Below, in pieces: positions 7,635 to 17,129 of a stretch of DNA of 41,641 nt. A program made the position numbers and the translations under genes. Source of the DNA: Roseovarius gaetbuli (lineage in GTDB: Bacteria > Pseudomonadota > Alphaproteobacteria > Rhodobacterales > Rhodobacteraceae); NCBI RefSeq assembly GCF_900172365.1, contig NZ_FWFJ01000034.1, positions 1-41,641 on the forward strand, read 5' to 3'. Numbering within the stretch: position 1 is the stretch's first letter; each line of letters opens with the position of its first letter. Below the pieces are notes generated by a model. It saw nothing but the letters and a program-made list of their open reading frames with translations. It ran no database searches and was not told the origin of the DNA.

Positions 7635-9524
7635 TTACTTGGCCAGACCAATCGTTTGAAGCGCAACCTTGATTTCATCAAGAATGGCCGGATCATCAAT
7701 CGTCGCGGGCATCTTGTATTCGGCACCATCGGCGATTTTGACCATGATCCCGCGCAGGATCTTGCCCGAGCGTGTCTTGGGCAGACGATCCACCACCACC
7801 GCAAGCTTGAAGGCCGCGACCGGCCCGATCTGATCGCGCACGCGCTTGACGATTTCCTTGACCACCTCGGCCTCGTCACGATCGGCGCCACTGTTGAGAC
7901 AGAGGAAACCGACCGGCGCCTGCCCCTTGAGGGCATCACTGACCCCGATCACGGCGCATTCGGCGACATCCGGATGCCCGGCCAGAACCTCTTCCATGGC
8001 GCCCGTAGACAGGCGGTGCCCGGCCACGTTGATCACGTCATCGGTGCGCGCCATGATATAAAGGTAACCGTCTTCGTCGATCATCCCCGCATCGCCGGTC
8101 TCGTAATAGCCCGGAAAGGTGGTGAGATAGGATTTGCGGAACCGCTCTTCGGCATTCCAGAGCGTCGGCAAAGTGCCCGGCGGCAACGGCAGCTTGACCG
8201 CAATCGCGCCAAGTTCGCCGGGCTTCATCGGGTGGCCGCCCTCGTCGAGGATCTGCACGTCATAGCCGGGCATCGCCACGGTGGGCGAGCCGATCTTGAC
8301 CGGAAGCGCCTCGATCCCTGCGGGGTTGCCCGCGATGGCCCAACCGCTTTCGGTCTGCCACCAGTGATCATAAACCGGCACGCCCATTTCGCGCTGTGCC
8401 CATTCGATGGTGTCGGGATCGGCCCGCTCGCCCGCCAGATAAAGCGCGCGCAGACAGGAGATGTCGTAATCCTTGATCAGCAAGCCCTTGGGGTCTTCGC
8501 GCTTGATCGCCCGCAGGGCGGTCGGCGCCGTGAAAAAGCTGCGCACGTTATGCTCGGAAATCACCCGCCAGAAAGTGCCGGCATCCGGCGTGCCAATCGG
8601 CTTGCCCTCGAACACGATCGTGGTGTTGCCGCTGATAAGCGGGCCATAGCAGATATAGGAATGCCCCACGACCCAACCCACATCAGAGGCCGCCCAGAAC
8701 ACATCGCCTGGATCGACGTCATAAATGTTCTTCATGGTCCAGTTCAGCGCAACCAGATGCCCCGCCGTCGGGCGCACGACGCCCTTGGGCGCGCCAGTGG
8801 TGCCGGAGGTGTAAAGGATATAGGCCGGGTGATCGCCCGACACCGGCACACATTCGGCCGGCTCGACACCGGCCTGAAACCCGTGCCAATCAAAATCGCG
8901 ATCCGGGATAAGCGCCGCGACTTCCTGTTCGCGCTGAAAGATCACGGTGAAATCGGGCTTGTGCGTCGCCTGTTCAATCGCGCCGTCCAGAAGCGGCTTG
9001 TAGTGTACCACGCGCCCCGGCTCGAGCCCGCAAGAGGCCGCGATGATCGCCTTGGGCGTCGCATCGTCGATCCGCACCGCAAGCTCGTGCGCGGCAAAGC
9101 CGCCGAACACGACCGAGTGGATCGCACCAAGGCGCGAACAGGCCAGCATCGCCTCAAGCGCCTCGGGCACCATCGGCATGTAAATGATGACCCGGTCACC
9201 CTTCTCAACGCCCTTGGCGCGCAGCGCCCCGGCCAGACTCGCGACGCGTGTTTGCAGTTCGGCGTAGCTGATCTTGTGCTTGGTGTCGGTGATCGGGCTG
9301 TCATAGATGATCGCGGTGCGCGCGCCATTGCCTGCTTCGACGTGGCGGTCGACGGCGTTGTAACAGGTGTTGACCTGCGCATCCTTGAACCACTCGTACA
9401 AAGGGGCGTTGTCGTCGAAAAGCGCCTTGCTTGGTTTCTCGACCCAGTCAATCGCCTCGGCCGCCTTCATCCAGAACGCGTCAGGGTCTTGCTTCCAGCC
9501 GTCGTAAAGCTCTTTGTATCCCAT
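7635..9524 (-). CDS. prpE: Propionyl-CoA synthetase (propionate-CoA ligase, AMP-forming)
   Basis: 629 residues. ANL-superfamily adenylate-forming enzyme: the P-loop-like TSGTTGAPKG lies at about 239-248, the adenine region WWQTESG follows, and the catalytic lysine is Lys588 in PKTRSGKILRG near the C-terminus. The segment VRPTAGHLVALNWTMKNIYD after the P-loop and the overall length fit the PrpE subgroup better than acetyl-CoA synthetase, though activity on acetate is possible. ATG 9524 follows GGAGGA; an ATG 15 bases earlier is part of that ribosome site. Upstream lies a cluster of TTTGCAAA-type sites, pointing to control by a short-chain acyl-CoA regulator. Confidence 0.9.
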   Translation of the reverse strand: MGYKELYDGWKQDPDAFWMKAAEAIDWVEKPSKALFDDNAPLYEWFKDAQVNTCYNAVDRHVEAGNGARTAIIYDSPITDTKHKISYAELQTRVASLAGALRAKGVEKGDRVIIYMPMVPEALEAMLACSRLGAIHSVVFGGFAAHELAVRIDDATPKAIIAASCGLEPGRVVHYKPLLDGAIEQATHKPDFTVIFQREQEVAALIPDRDFDWHGFQAGVEPAECVPVSGDHPAYILYTSGTTGAPKGVVRPTAGHLVALNWTMKNIYDVDPGDVFWAASDVGWVVGHSYICYGPLISGNTTIVFEGKPIGTPDAGTFWRVISEHNVRSFFTAPTALRAIKREDPKGLLIKDYDISCLRALYLAGERADPDTIEWAQREMGVPVYDHWWQTESGWAIAGNPAGIEALPVKIGSPTVAMPGYDVQILDEGGHPMKPGELGAIAVKLPLPPGTLPTLWNAEERFRKSYLTTFPGYYETGDAGMIDEDGYLYIMARTDDVINVAGHRLSTGAMEEVLAGHPDVAECAVIGVSDALKGQAPVGFLCLNSGADRDEAEVVKEIVKRVRDQIGPVAAFKLAVVVDRLPKTRSGKILRGIMVKIADGAEYKMPATIDDPAILDEIKVALQTIGLAK

Positions 9525-9618
9525 GGTATCCTCCTCCAATCCGTTAAATATGTGTTAGGGACCGCCTGCCCCTGCGGCAAGCTTCTTGCGCAGCAGCGTG
9601 GCAGATTACCGCATAAAC

Positions 9619-9731
9619 TTTGCAGAAATACGCAAAAAAGGTCTGCAAATTTTTGCAAACCCTTCACTTTTATGCGGATCAGCGGCCCACCCGATCAACT
9701 TTGCAAATCTGCAAAGAAATATCGTGCAAAC
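9619..9731. promoter_or_regulatory. Cluster of TTTGCAAA-type operators upstream of prpE
   Basis: Three paired sites: TTTGCA..CGCAAA (9619-9636), TCTGCAAA-TT-TTTGCAAA (9642-9659) and TTTGCAAATCTGCAAA (9700-9715), plus a half site near 9725-9730. Regulators of the ScfR family (PccR of Rhodobacter sphaeroides, RamB and PrpR of actinobacteria) bind TTTGCAAA-type sequences and control propionate and acetate genes. The position, 95-207 bases before the prpE ATG, agrees with this role. The regulator itself is not in the window. Confidence 0.65.
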
Positions 9732-9742
9732 CCGATGATTCC

Positions 9743-12022
9743 CTATCCGTAATGCGCCACCGGCGTGCCCGCAATGGCGGCCATGTTCAAAAGACCGCGC
9801 GCGGTGATCGACGGCGTCACGATATGAACCCGGTTGCCCATGCCCATCAGGATCGGCCCAACCTCAAGCCCGCCGGCCTTCATCTTGAGGATATTGCGCA
9901 CCCCAGAGGCCGAATCCGAATTCGAGAAGATCAACACGTTGGCCGCCCCCTGCATCCGGTTACCCGGCAAAAGCCGCTCGCGCAGGTCGGCATCAAGGGC
10001 CGCATCGACATTCATCTCGCCCTCGTAACTAAAGTCGCGGGGGGACTGATCCAAAAGCGCAATCGCCGCGCGCAATCGCTTGCCGGAATCACTACCCTGA
10101 TTGCCGAATTGCGATTGCGAACAGAACGCCACCTTCGGCTCGATCCCAAAGCGGCGCACGTGGCGCGCGGCACCGATGGCGGTCTCGGCAAGGTTCTCGG
10201 GCGTCGGCGACACCCGCACGTGGGTATCCGCGATAAACAACGGCCCATCTTCGAGGATCATCATCGAAAGCGCGCCATGCGGGGTATATTGCGCACTGCC
10301 AAGCACCTGTGTCACGTAATTCAGATGCCAGCGATATTCGCCGAACGTGCCGCAAATCATGCTGTCGGCCTCGCCGCGATGCACCATCACCGCGCCGATG
10401 GCGGTGGTATTGGTGCGCATGATCGCCTTGGCCAGATCAGGAGTGACCCCGCGCCGCTGCATCAGCTCGTGATAGCTCCCCCAATAATCGCGATAGCGCG
10501 GATCATCCTCGGGGTTGACGATGTTGAAATCGCGACCGGGCCGGATATCAAGGCCCATCCGCTCGCAGCGCTGTTCGATCACCGAGGGGCGACCGATCAA
10601 AATGGGCTGTTCGGTGGTCTCTTCCAAAATGGCCTGCGCGGCACGCAGCACGCGCTCATCTTCGCCCTCGGTAAAGACGATCTTGCGCGACGCGGTCGCC
10701 GCGGCCTCGAACACCGGACGCATGAGCAAGGCGGATTTGAACACGCTCGCGTCAAGCTTTTCCTTATAGGATTTGAGATCGGCAATCGGCTTGGTCGCGA
10801 CACCGGTTTCCATCGCCGCGCGCGCCACTGCCGACGACACGATCCCCGACAGGCGCGGGTCAAACGGTTTCGGGATCAGGTAGTCAGGGCCAAAGGTCAT
10901 CTGCTCGCCCTGATAGGCAGCGGCCGCCTCGGCGCTTGTGCTGGCGCGGGCCAGATCGGCGATGCCCTGAACACAGGCGACCTGCATGGCGTCGTTGATC
11001 TCGGTCGCGCCCACATCAAGCGCGCCGCGAAAGATGAACGGAAAACACAGCACGTTGTTGACCTGGTTGGGAAAGTCGCTGCGCCCGGTCGCGATGATCG
11101 CACCCGGCACCGCCTCGCGGGCAAGATCGGGCATGATCTCGGGGTTGGGATTGGCCAGCGCAAAGACAATCGGCTGGCTCGACATCTTCTTGACCATCTC
11201 GGGCTTGAGGATATTGGGCCCCGACAGACCAAGGAACAAATCCGCCCCGTCAATCACCTCGTCCAGTGTGCGCAGATCGCTTTTCTGGGCAAAGGCAGCC
11301 TTCTCGGGGTTCATTTCGACCTCGCGGCCCTCGTAAACCAACCCGTTAATGTCGCAAAGCCAGACATTTTCGCGCTTGACGCCAAGCTTGAGCAGCATGT
11401 TGAGACAGGCAATGCCCGCCGCCCCGCCGCCGGTCGAGACCACCTTGATCTCGTCGAATTTCTTCTTCGCCACGAAAAGCGCGTTGGTCGCGGCGGCGCC
11501 GACCACGATGGCGGTGCCGTGCTGATCGTCGTGAAATACCGGGATGTTCATGCGCTCGCGGCAAATTCGTTCAACGATGAAACAATCGGGCGCCTTGATG
11601 TCCTCAAGGTTGATCGCACCAAAGGTCGGCTCAAGCGCGCAGACGATTTCGGCAAGCTTTTCAGGGTCGCTTTCGTTCACCTCGATATCGAAACAGTCGA
11701 TATTGGCGAACTTCTTGAACAGGACGGCCTTACCCTCCATCACCGGCTTTGACGCCAAAGCGCCAATACTTCCAAGCCCAAGCACCGCCGTGCCGTTGGT
11801 CACCACCCCGACAAGATTGCCGCGCGCGGTATAGCGGCTTGCGGTTGCCGGCTCGGCCTTGATCTCAAGACAGGCCTCGGCGACACCGGGGGAATAGGCC
11901 CGCGCAAGGTCGCGCCCGTTGGCCATCGGCTTGGTCGCGCGTATCTCAAGCTTACCAGGCCGAGGGAATTCGTGATAATCCAGAGCGGCCTGGCGTGCGG
12001 TATCCTTGTGGCTGTCGGTCAT
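9743..12022 (-). CDS. maeB: NADP-dependent malic enzyme with C-terminal phosphotransacetylase-like domain
   Basis: 759 residues, the usual length of the MaeB/TME fusion form. Residues about 1-420 are malic enzyme: [20 protein letters not shown], the metal and malate region [20 protein letters not shown] and the Rossmann segment [14 protein letters not shown]. Residues about 430-759 resemble phosphate acetyltransferase ([27 protein letters not shown]) but in this family act as a regulatory domain rather than a proven enzyme. It converts malate to pyruvate and CO2 with NADPH formation. ATG 12022 follows GGGGAGGG. A perfect 20-bp palindrome lies 22 bases upstream. prpE follows it on the same strand, but the 218-base gap with its own operators suggests separate promoters. 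Confidence 0.96.
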   Translation of the reverse strand: MTDSHKDTARQAALDYHEFPRPGKLEIRATKPMANGRDLARAYSPGVAEACLEIKAEPATASRYTARGNLVGVVTNGTAVLGLGSIGALASKPVMEGKAVLFKKFANIDCFDIEVNESDPEKLAEIVCALEPTFGAINLEDIKAPDCFIVERICRERMNIPVFHDDQHGTAIVVGAAATNALFVAKKKFDEIKVVSTGGGAAGIACLNMLLKLGVKRENVWLCDINGLVYEGREVEMNPEKAAFAQKSDLRTLDEVIDGADLFLGLSGPNILKPEMVKKMSSQPIVFALANPNPEIMPDLAREAVPGAIIATGRSDFPNQVNNVLCFPFIFRGALDVGATEINDAMQVACVQGIADLARASTSAEAAAAYQGEQMTFGPDYLIPKPFDPRLSGIVSSAVARAAMETGVATKPIADLKSYKEKLDASVFKSALLMRPVFEAAATASRKIVFTEGEDERVLRAAQAILEETTEQPILIGRPSVIEQRCERMGLDIRPGRDFNIVNPEDDPRYRDYWGSYHELMQRRGVTPDLAKAIMRTNTTAIGAVMVHRGEADSMICGTFGEYRWHLNYVTQVLGSAQYTPHGALSMMILEDGPLFIADTHVRVSPTPENLAETAIGAARHVRRFGIEPKVAFCSQSQFGNQGSDSGKRLRAAIALLDQSPRDFSYEGEMNVDAALDADLRERLLPGNRMQGAANVLIFSNSDSASGVRNILKMKAGGLEVGPILMGMGNRVHIVTPSITARGLLNMAAIAGTPVAHYG

Positions 12023-12043
12023 GAAACCCTCCCCTCAAATCAA

Positions 12044-12063
12044 GTAGTTTAATATTAAACTAC
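12044..12063. promoter_or_regulatory. Perfect palindromic operator upstream of maeB
   Basis: GTAGTTTAAT / ATTAAACTAC is a perfect 20-bp palindrome with no spacer, 22 bases before the maeB start codon. AT-rich perfect palindromes of this size are typical for MarR- or GntR-type repressors. No matching regulator gene lies nearby. Confidence 0.65.
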
Positions 12064-12255
12064 CCTTTCGACACGCTCATATCATGCCGCGCCAACTTTT
12101 CAAGTCTCAGCTTGCACGTGTAGCGCGTCCTGCGCAATGATCATCACCACGCTCGAACCTGCGCGCGCCCGACCACTCGCCCGACGTTGCCCTTAAGGCC
12201 GTTTTCTGGAATGACAGATCAAACCCACTGGCCGCACAGCCCAAAAGGACCGCAC

Positions 12256-12888
12256 ATGACCCAGCATCTGACCATCGTCAATCACCCCCTCGTGCAACAC
12301 AAGCTTACCCTGATGCGGGAAAAGGATACCTCGACCGCCGTTTTCCGCCAACTTCTGCGCGAGATCAGCCAGCTTTTGGCCTATGAGATCACCCGCGAGC
12401 TTCCGATGACCACGCAAGAGATCGAAACCCCGCTTGAGAAAATGGATGCCCCGGTTCTTGCCGGGCGCAAGCTTGCGCTGATCTCGATCCTGCGGGCCGG
12501 AAACGGGCTGCTTGATGGCATGCTCGAACTCATTCCCTCGGCGCGGGTTGGGTTTGTCGGGCTTTACCGCGATGAAAAAACCCTTCAGCCGGTCAAATAC
12601 TACTTCAAAGTGCCCGACAACCTGGCCGAGCGCCTTGTGATCGTGGTTGACCCGATGCTTGCCACCGGCAATTCCTCGGCGGCCGCGGTGCAGATGCTCA
12701 AGGATGCCGGCGCCACGAATATCCGGTTCCTGTGCCTGCTTGCCGCCCCCGAAGGCGTCGCCCGCATGAAAGAGGCCCACCCCGATGTACCCATCGTAAC
12801 CGCCTCTGTCGACACGCGGCTGAACGAAAAGGGGTATATCCTGCCGGGACTAGGGGATGCGGGCGACCGCATGTTTGGCACAAGATAA
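12256..12888 (+). CDS. upp: Uracil phosphoribosyltransferase
   Basis: 210 residues; makes UMP from uracil and PRPP in pyrimidine salvage. The PRPP loop is [10 protein letters not shown] at about 132-141 and the C-terminal uracil-binding segment is [14 protein letters not shown]. Early region [13 protein letters not shown] fits the family. ATG 12256 follows AAAGGACC and gives the normal 208-212 residue length; the frame upstream is non-conserved. Monocistronic, divergent from maeB. Confidence 0.96.
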   Translation: MTQHLTIVNHPLVQHKLTLMREKDTSTAVFRQLLREISQLLAYEITRELPMTTQEIETPLEKMDAPVLAGRKLALISILRAGNGLLDGMLELIPSARVGFVGLYRDEKTLQPVKYYFKVPDNLAERLVIVVDPMLATGNSSAAAVQMLKDAGATNIRFLCLLAAPEGVARMKEAHPDVPIVTASVDTRLNEKGYILPGLGDAGDRMFGTR

Positions 12889-12953
12889 GCTATAAACTGT
12901 TTACTATATGGCGCAAATAAGGCAATCTGCCCTCAACTGTATCCGAGGGCAAA

Positions 12954-14339
12954 ATGAACCTGTCGAGACTACCCATTATCGCCATCGCAGCCGCCCTGTT
13001 TGGGGCGATGCAAGGCAACGCGCAATCGCTGCGCGACGCGCCAACGCCCGCTGAATTTCCGGCCAGTTCCTATCAGGGTCGGCAATATGTGGATAGCCGG
13101 GGCTGTGTGTTCATTCGTGCCGGTGTTGGCGCCAATGTGACGTGGGTGCCGCGTATCACGCGCGACCGCAAGGCGCTCTGTGGCTTCCAGCCGAGCGTTG
13201 CCAAGGCGGCACCGGCGGCGGCTCCTGCCGCCAAACCGGCACCGGCAGAGGTTGCGGCCATTGCCCCCGCCCCGGCCAAGCCGACACGCGCCGTGAGCGC
13301 GCCCGCCGCGAAAGCCACGCCGCCGAAACCGGCAGGACGTGCCGCCGCCGCGCCCCCTAAAACAGTGCGCCGCACGGTCAAAACCGCCCCGGCCGTTGCC
13401 GTGGCGCCTGTGCGTAAAGCCCCCGCATCCCCAACACCTGTGCGCAAGGCCGCCGCGCCGAAAGTCACGCAGCGCGGCACGATCATCGCCCCGCCCGATC
13501 CATCACGCACCGCCTGTGCCGGGATGAGCAGCCTGTCGGCCGCCTACATGGTGCAGCACAAAGGATCGCCGGTCCGCTGTGGCCCGCAAGCGACCCGGCA
13601 TGTGACCTATGGCAAGCGCGTGACGTCGCCCGCAGCCCAGCCCAGACTCGTGACCCGCGAGAGCGCCGCGCGCAGCACCGGACATGCCGGTCGCGCCACC
13701 CGCGTCGCCCCCGCCCGCGTCTATGCGCGCCAGAAAAATAGCGCCGAGGGTGTCTATGTTCCCGAGGGATATAAACCCGTGTGGGAGGATGATCGCCTGA
13801 ACCTCAAGCGCGCCCATCAGACCTATGCCGGCATGGACCAGATGGAGGTCATGTGGACCAACACCGTGCCGCGCCGCCTGATCAATCGCCGCTCGGGGCG
13901 TGAAGTAAGCCACAATTTCCCCGGCCTCACGCCGCCCTACACCAGTTTTGCACAGCAACGCGCCGCCGGTGTGACCGTCTCGACCCAAGGCCGCTTTGTG
14001 CCCGATCCGATCACGGTGCGGCGCAGCACGCGGGTCAAACCAGTGGCGGCAAAGGCACCGCGCGCCACGGTCTCGACTCGCTCTGCCTCCGCCAAATCCG
14101 CAGGCGCGGCAAGCCATCGCTATGCACAAGCCGGTATTTTCGCCGATCCGACCCAGGGCAAGGCCGCCGCACAAAAGATCGCGCGCGCCGGGCTTTCTGC
14201 GCGACGCGGCACTCTCAACCGGGATGGCAGGGCTCTCACAGTCGTGCTTGCCGGGCCGTTCAAGACCCAGGCACAGCTTGACGCGAGCGTCAGCAAATTG
14301 CGTGGCATGGGCTTTGGCAACGTGGTGTTGCGCAAGTGA
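12954..14339 (+). CDS. Secreted SPOR-domain protein with long Ala/Pro/Lys linker
   Basis: 461 residues from ATG 12954 (GAGGGC just upstream). A signal peptide (about 1-24, cleavage after GNA-QS likely) is followed by a short conserved part with two Cys (SRGCVFIRAG and KALCGFQP). Then come about 100 residues of low-complexity Ala/Pro/Lys sequence, a middle part with YVPEGYKPVWEDDRLN, and a C-terminal SPOR domain (about 385-461: RYAQAGIFADPTQGKAAAQ ... VVLAGPFKTQAQLDASVSKL). SPOR domains bind peptidoglycan stripped of stem peptides at the division septum, so a periplasmic cell-wall role is likely. The linker would let it reach across the periplasm. Confidence 0.85.
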   Translation: MNLSRLPIIAIAAALFGAMQGNAQSLRDAPTPAEFPASSYQGRQYVDSRGCVFIRAGVGANVTWVPRITRDRKALCGFQPSVAKAAPAAAPAAKPAPAEVAAIAPAPAKPTRAVSAPAAKATPPKPAGRAAAAPPKTVRRTVKTAPAVAVAPVRKAPASPTPVRKAAAPKVTQRGTIIAPPDPSRTACAGMSSLSAAYMVQHKGSPVRCGPQATRHVTYGKRVTSPAAQPRLVTRESAARSTGHAGRATRVAPARVYARQKNSAEGVYVPEGYKPVWEDDRLNLKRAHQTYAGMDQMEVMWTNTVPRRLINRRSGREVSHNFPGLTPPYTSFAQQRAAGVTVSTQGRFVPDPITVRRSTRVKPVAAKAPRATVSTRSASAKSAGAASHRYAQAGIFADPTQGKAAAQKIARAGLSARRGTLNRDGRALTVVLAGPFKTQAQLDASVSKLRGMGFGNVVLRK

Positions 14340-14357
14340 TAAGAGGGCGCGGCGGGT

Positions 14358-15356
14358 CTAATCCCGCCGCCCGATCAGCCGGGCCATATCAAGCATCCGG
14401 CACGAAAACCCCCATTCATTGTCATACCAGCCGAATACCCGAAGCAATCCGCCCACCGAAACCGCGGTTTGCGGCCCGCTCAGGATGATCGATTCCGGGC
14501 GCCCGCGCAGGTCAGATGACACCAGCGGCTGTTCGGTCCAGCCAAGATAGCCATGCGCTTTGGCCGCCTCTTGCAGGCGGGCGTTGACCATCTCTTCGGT
14601 CACCTCGGCGCGGGTTTGAACGGTCAGGTCGATGCAGGACACGCTGGCGGTTGGCACGCGGATGGCGCGCGCCTCGATCCGGCCCTTCATCGCGGGCAGA
14701 ACAAGGTCGGTCTGATGCTGCGCACTGGTGGTGGTGGGCACCATCGACAGGGCGGCGGCACGGCTTCGCTCGGGGGCGGCGCGCGGCTTGTCCACGGTCG
14801 GCTGGCTTCCGGTATAGCAATGCACGGTGGTCATCTGGCCGCTGATCACGCCGAAATTCTGGTCGAGGATCTTGAGCAGGGGCGCAAGCGCGTTGGTGGT
14901 GCAGGACGCGTTGGAAATGATCCGGTGATCGCCAAGCGCCTCTTCATTGGCCCCCATCACCAGCGTGACATCGGCCTCGGCCGAGGGCCCCGAGACCAGA
15001 ACCGCGTCGGCGCCGGCGGCAAGGCCGCGTTCGGCTATGGCCCGCTTGCCGCCCATACCGGTGCACTCCAGCACAAGATCGACCCCCGTTAAATCAAGCG
15101 ACCGCAGATCGGCTTCACCGTGGAAAGGAATGCTGCGGCCATCCACGATAAGGGCCTTTTCCGCCATGCCCACCTGCCCCGGCCAGGGGCCAAAAACGCT
15201 ATCGTATTGAAACAGATAGGCGCAGGTCGCCAGGGGCTCGATCTCGTTGATCAGCACAAGCTCGATATCCGCCGCGTCGCGCATGAGGATGCGCAAAAGA
15301 GTGCGGCCAATCCGGCCAAAGCCGTTGATCGCAATGCGAATGGGTTTGCGTGGCAT
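14358..15356 (-). CDS. Glyceraldehyde-3-phosphate dehydrogenase paralogue (possibly Epd-like)
   Basis: 332 residues. NAD-binding NGFGRIGR at 11-18, catalytic ASCTTN with Cys152, and His179 in TTVHCYTG are all present, plus the C-terminal WYDNEWGFSCRMLD. The residue that follows the second beta-strand is Glu38 (LINEIEP); most glycolytic GAPDHs have Asp there, whereas erythrose-4-phosphate dehydrogenases have INE. The insertion DSVFGPWPG is also less usual. It may therefore be a second GAPDH with different substrate or cofactor preference. ATG 15356 follows GGAGGG. It is not beside other Calvin or glycolysis genes here. Confidence 0.88.
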   Translation of the reverse strand: MPRKPIRIAINGFGRIGRTLLRILMRDAADIELVLINEIEPLATCAYLFQYDSVFGPWPGQVGMAEKALIVDGRSIPFHGEADLRSLDLTGVDLVLECTGMGGKRAIAERGLAAGADAVLVSGPSAEADVTLVMGANEEALGDHRIISNASCTTNALAPLLKILDQNFGVISGQMTTVHCYTGSQPTVDKPRAAPERSRAAALSMVPTTTSAQHQTDLVLPAMKGRIEARAIRVPTASVSCIDLTVQTRAEVTEEMVNARLQEAAKAHGYLGWTEQPLVSSDLRGRPESIILSGPQTAVSVGGLLRVFGWYDNEWGFSCRMLDMARLIGRRD

Positions 15357-15459
15357 GGGGCCCTCCGACGTGACAGGTCAATAAAGCTGACATTGTGACG
15401 GGACGTGGCGATTGACCAGTGCTAAAATACAATTTGATCAAAAAGAAATGTAGCAAACA

Positions 15460-15474
15460 TCTGCGCAGCGCAGA
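15460..15474. promoter_or_regulatory. Short palindrome upstream of the GAPDH gene
   Basis: TCTGCGC-A-GCGCAGA is a perfect 7+1+7 palindrome about 104 bases upstream of the GAPDH start, in an otherwise AT-richer stretch. Possible operator; no regulator identified. Confidence 0.3.
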
Positions 15475-15547
15475 CGCAAGAGCGCGACAAGCTGTCGGCA
15501 GGCTGACCCTGAAAGGTGCTAAATGGCGGGCGTGAAAAATCCGCGCC

Positions 15548-16264
15548 TCAGGCCGAGGCGAACAACGCATCACTGGGCGAAAAAACCGCCCCCGCCTCAA
15601 GCGCCATCGTCAGACGGCGCGCCTCGCTGAGAGGCAGCACGGAATATTGCGGCTCTTCCTCGGGCCCCAGGGCATAATCCAGCAGATCCCGCGAGGACGG
15701 GCACAGGAACATGAGGCCATGCTCGGCAAAGACAACCTGTTCTTCGCCAAAATGCAAGACCGTCACCTCGGCATCCGGGGCGGGCGGCACGCGCGACACA
15801 CCTTCGGCACCATCAAGTGCCGCCGCAGGCAAAAGGGCAAATGGATCGCCCCAGATCGTCTCGGCCATATCGCTTTCAAGCATGACCGCCTGATGTGGCA
15901 TGATGGTCAGCCGACCACGGTTGCCCAAGGCCCCGCAGGCAAGTTCAAGTGGCCAGAACTGTTGCGGACAGGCATAGCTTCCGGTCCAGAGCGGTTGACG
16001 GATCACACCACTCAGCGGCTGAAGCCCGTTGTCAAAGGTCAGAACGCGATCCCCGGCCGTCAGCGCCTCAACCCGGCGCCAACCAGTGGCCGTCGCCACC
16101 CGTGTGCCCGACACCAACCCGGTCATCACACCATCGGGGTCTTGCGCCGTCCCCGTCGGCGCCGCCCCCCAAATCGGTCTTCCGGTCTTTGCCCCAATCC
16201 AACCCAGCATCATCCGTCCCATGTAAATTTCAGCAGCGCCCGTAGCAGCAGGCAGGTCCACCAT
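15548..16264 (-). CDS. Hint-domain (Hedgehog/intein-type) protein lacking the usual Cys
   Basis: 238 residues. The pattern GTRVATATGWRRVEALTAGDRVLTFDNG (about 53-80), LTIMPHQAVMLES and VTVLHFGEEQVVFAEHGLMF matches the Hint_2 family common in Rhodobacterales, where it often ends secreted or surface proteins. The position normally held by the nucleophilic Cys four residues before the GT is Gly49 (GLVSGT), so self-splicing or cleavage chemistry looks lost. The N-terminal about 45 residues are short and not a clear signal peptide. No ribosome site is evident at ATG 16264; ATG 16222 is an alternative. Function unknown. Confidence 0.75.
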   Translation of the reverse strand: MVDLPAATGAAEIYMGRMMLGWIGAKTGRPIWGAAPTGTAQDPDGVMTGLVSGTRVATATGWRRVEALTAGDRVLTFDNGLQPLSGVIRQPLWTGSYACPQQFWPLELACGALGNRGRLTIMPHQAVMLESDMAETIWGDPFALLPAAALDGAEGVSRVPPAPDAEVTVLHFGEEQVVFAEHGLMFLCPSSRDLLDYALGPEEEPQYSVLPLSEARRLTMALEAGAVFSPSDALFASA

Positions 16265-16408
16265 TGCGTCAACTTATTAACGTTGCATTATCGTGACCCG
16301 GTTTGGCCCGGAAAAAGGCAGAATTATGGCATCGTTGCCTCTGCGGCGACAGCATCCTGACGCATTTACGATTGGTTAACAAATCCCGTCCAATCTCACG
16401 AAAACGCG

Positions 16409-17056
16409 CTAAAAAGCATAGCCGAAGCGGGCAATATCCTCGGCCGAGATCCTCGCCAAAAGGGCGGCGTCAGAATCGCTGTAATAGCTCCGGTAATCGC
16501 TGATTTCGCGCGAAGAGCGGTTGGCCTGTGGCAAATCGAGCCTGAAGCCAAGATGCTCCCAAAGCGGGGCGGTATCCTCGTCAAGATGCTCAAGCCGGAT
16601 ATAGCGGGTGCAATACTCCGCCCCATCCGAGGCGGTCATATAGACCCGCGCCGGGCTTGCGACCCAGGCCTTTTGCGTCAGCGCTGCGTTCAGAAATCCG
16701 CTGAAATCAACCCTCTGGGCAAGGTGCACCGCAGGATGCTCAAATGTCTGGCCGCACAGCCAGTGATAATAGCTGACCATGCGATCCCACGGATTGCGCA
16801 CGAGGGTAAAGGTAAACGCCTCGCGGATCGTGGTTAACGGCACAAGCCCCTCGATATCCGCCAATGTCGCGTGTTTCCACAAGCGCCCGGCCGCCTCTGC
16901 CCCCTTTAGTCGCTTGGCGCGCCGCTTCGCCTTGGGGGTATCGCCAATCAGGATATCATCGGCCATCGCGCGCCCCTCAAGCGCCAGCGCCATAGAGGTG
17001 CCACCGGTCTTGGGGATATGCACAAAGATGAAACCGCGCCCGGATGAGATGATCAT
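16409..17056 (-). CDS. Sulfotransferase family 2 protein
   Basis: 215 residues. The PAPS 5'-phosphosulfate loop is HIPKTGGTS (PKTGGT at 15-20) and the 3'-phosphate-binding motif is RNPWDRMVSYY at 87-97, with the Arg and Ser in place. It would move sulfate from PAPS to a carbohydrate or other acceptor; the acceptor cannot be told. There is no signal peptide, so it is cytosolic. It lies between the Hint-protein gene and the divergent htpX gene, with no obvious surface-polysaccharide cluster nearby. Confidence 0.85.
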   Translation of the reverse strand: MIISSGRGFIFVHIPKTGGTSMALALEGRAMADDILIGDTPKAKRRAKRLKGAEAAGRLWKHATLADIEGLVPLTTIREAFTFTLVRNPWDRMVSYYHWLCGQTFEHPAVHLAQRVDFSGFLNAALTQKAWVASPARVYMTASDGAEYCTRYIRLEHLDEDTAPLWEHLGFRLDLPQANRSSREISDYRSYYSDSDAALLARISAEDIARFGYAF

Positions 17057-17129
17057 GCCCCCACCCTACCCGCTTGTCAGGCGGCGAAAAGCCCCCATAT
17101 AGCGGGGATGGAAAACCGGGGGTAAAATC

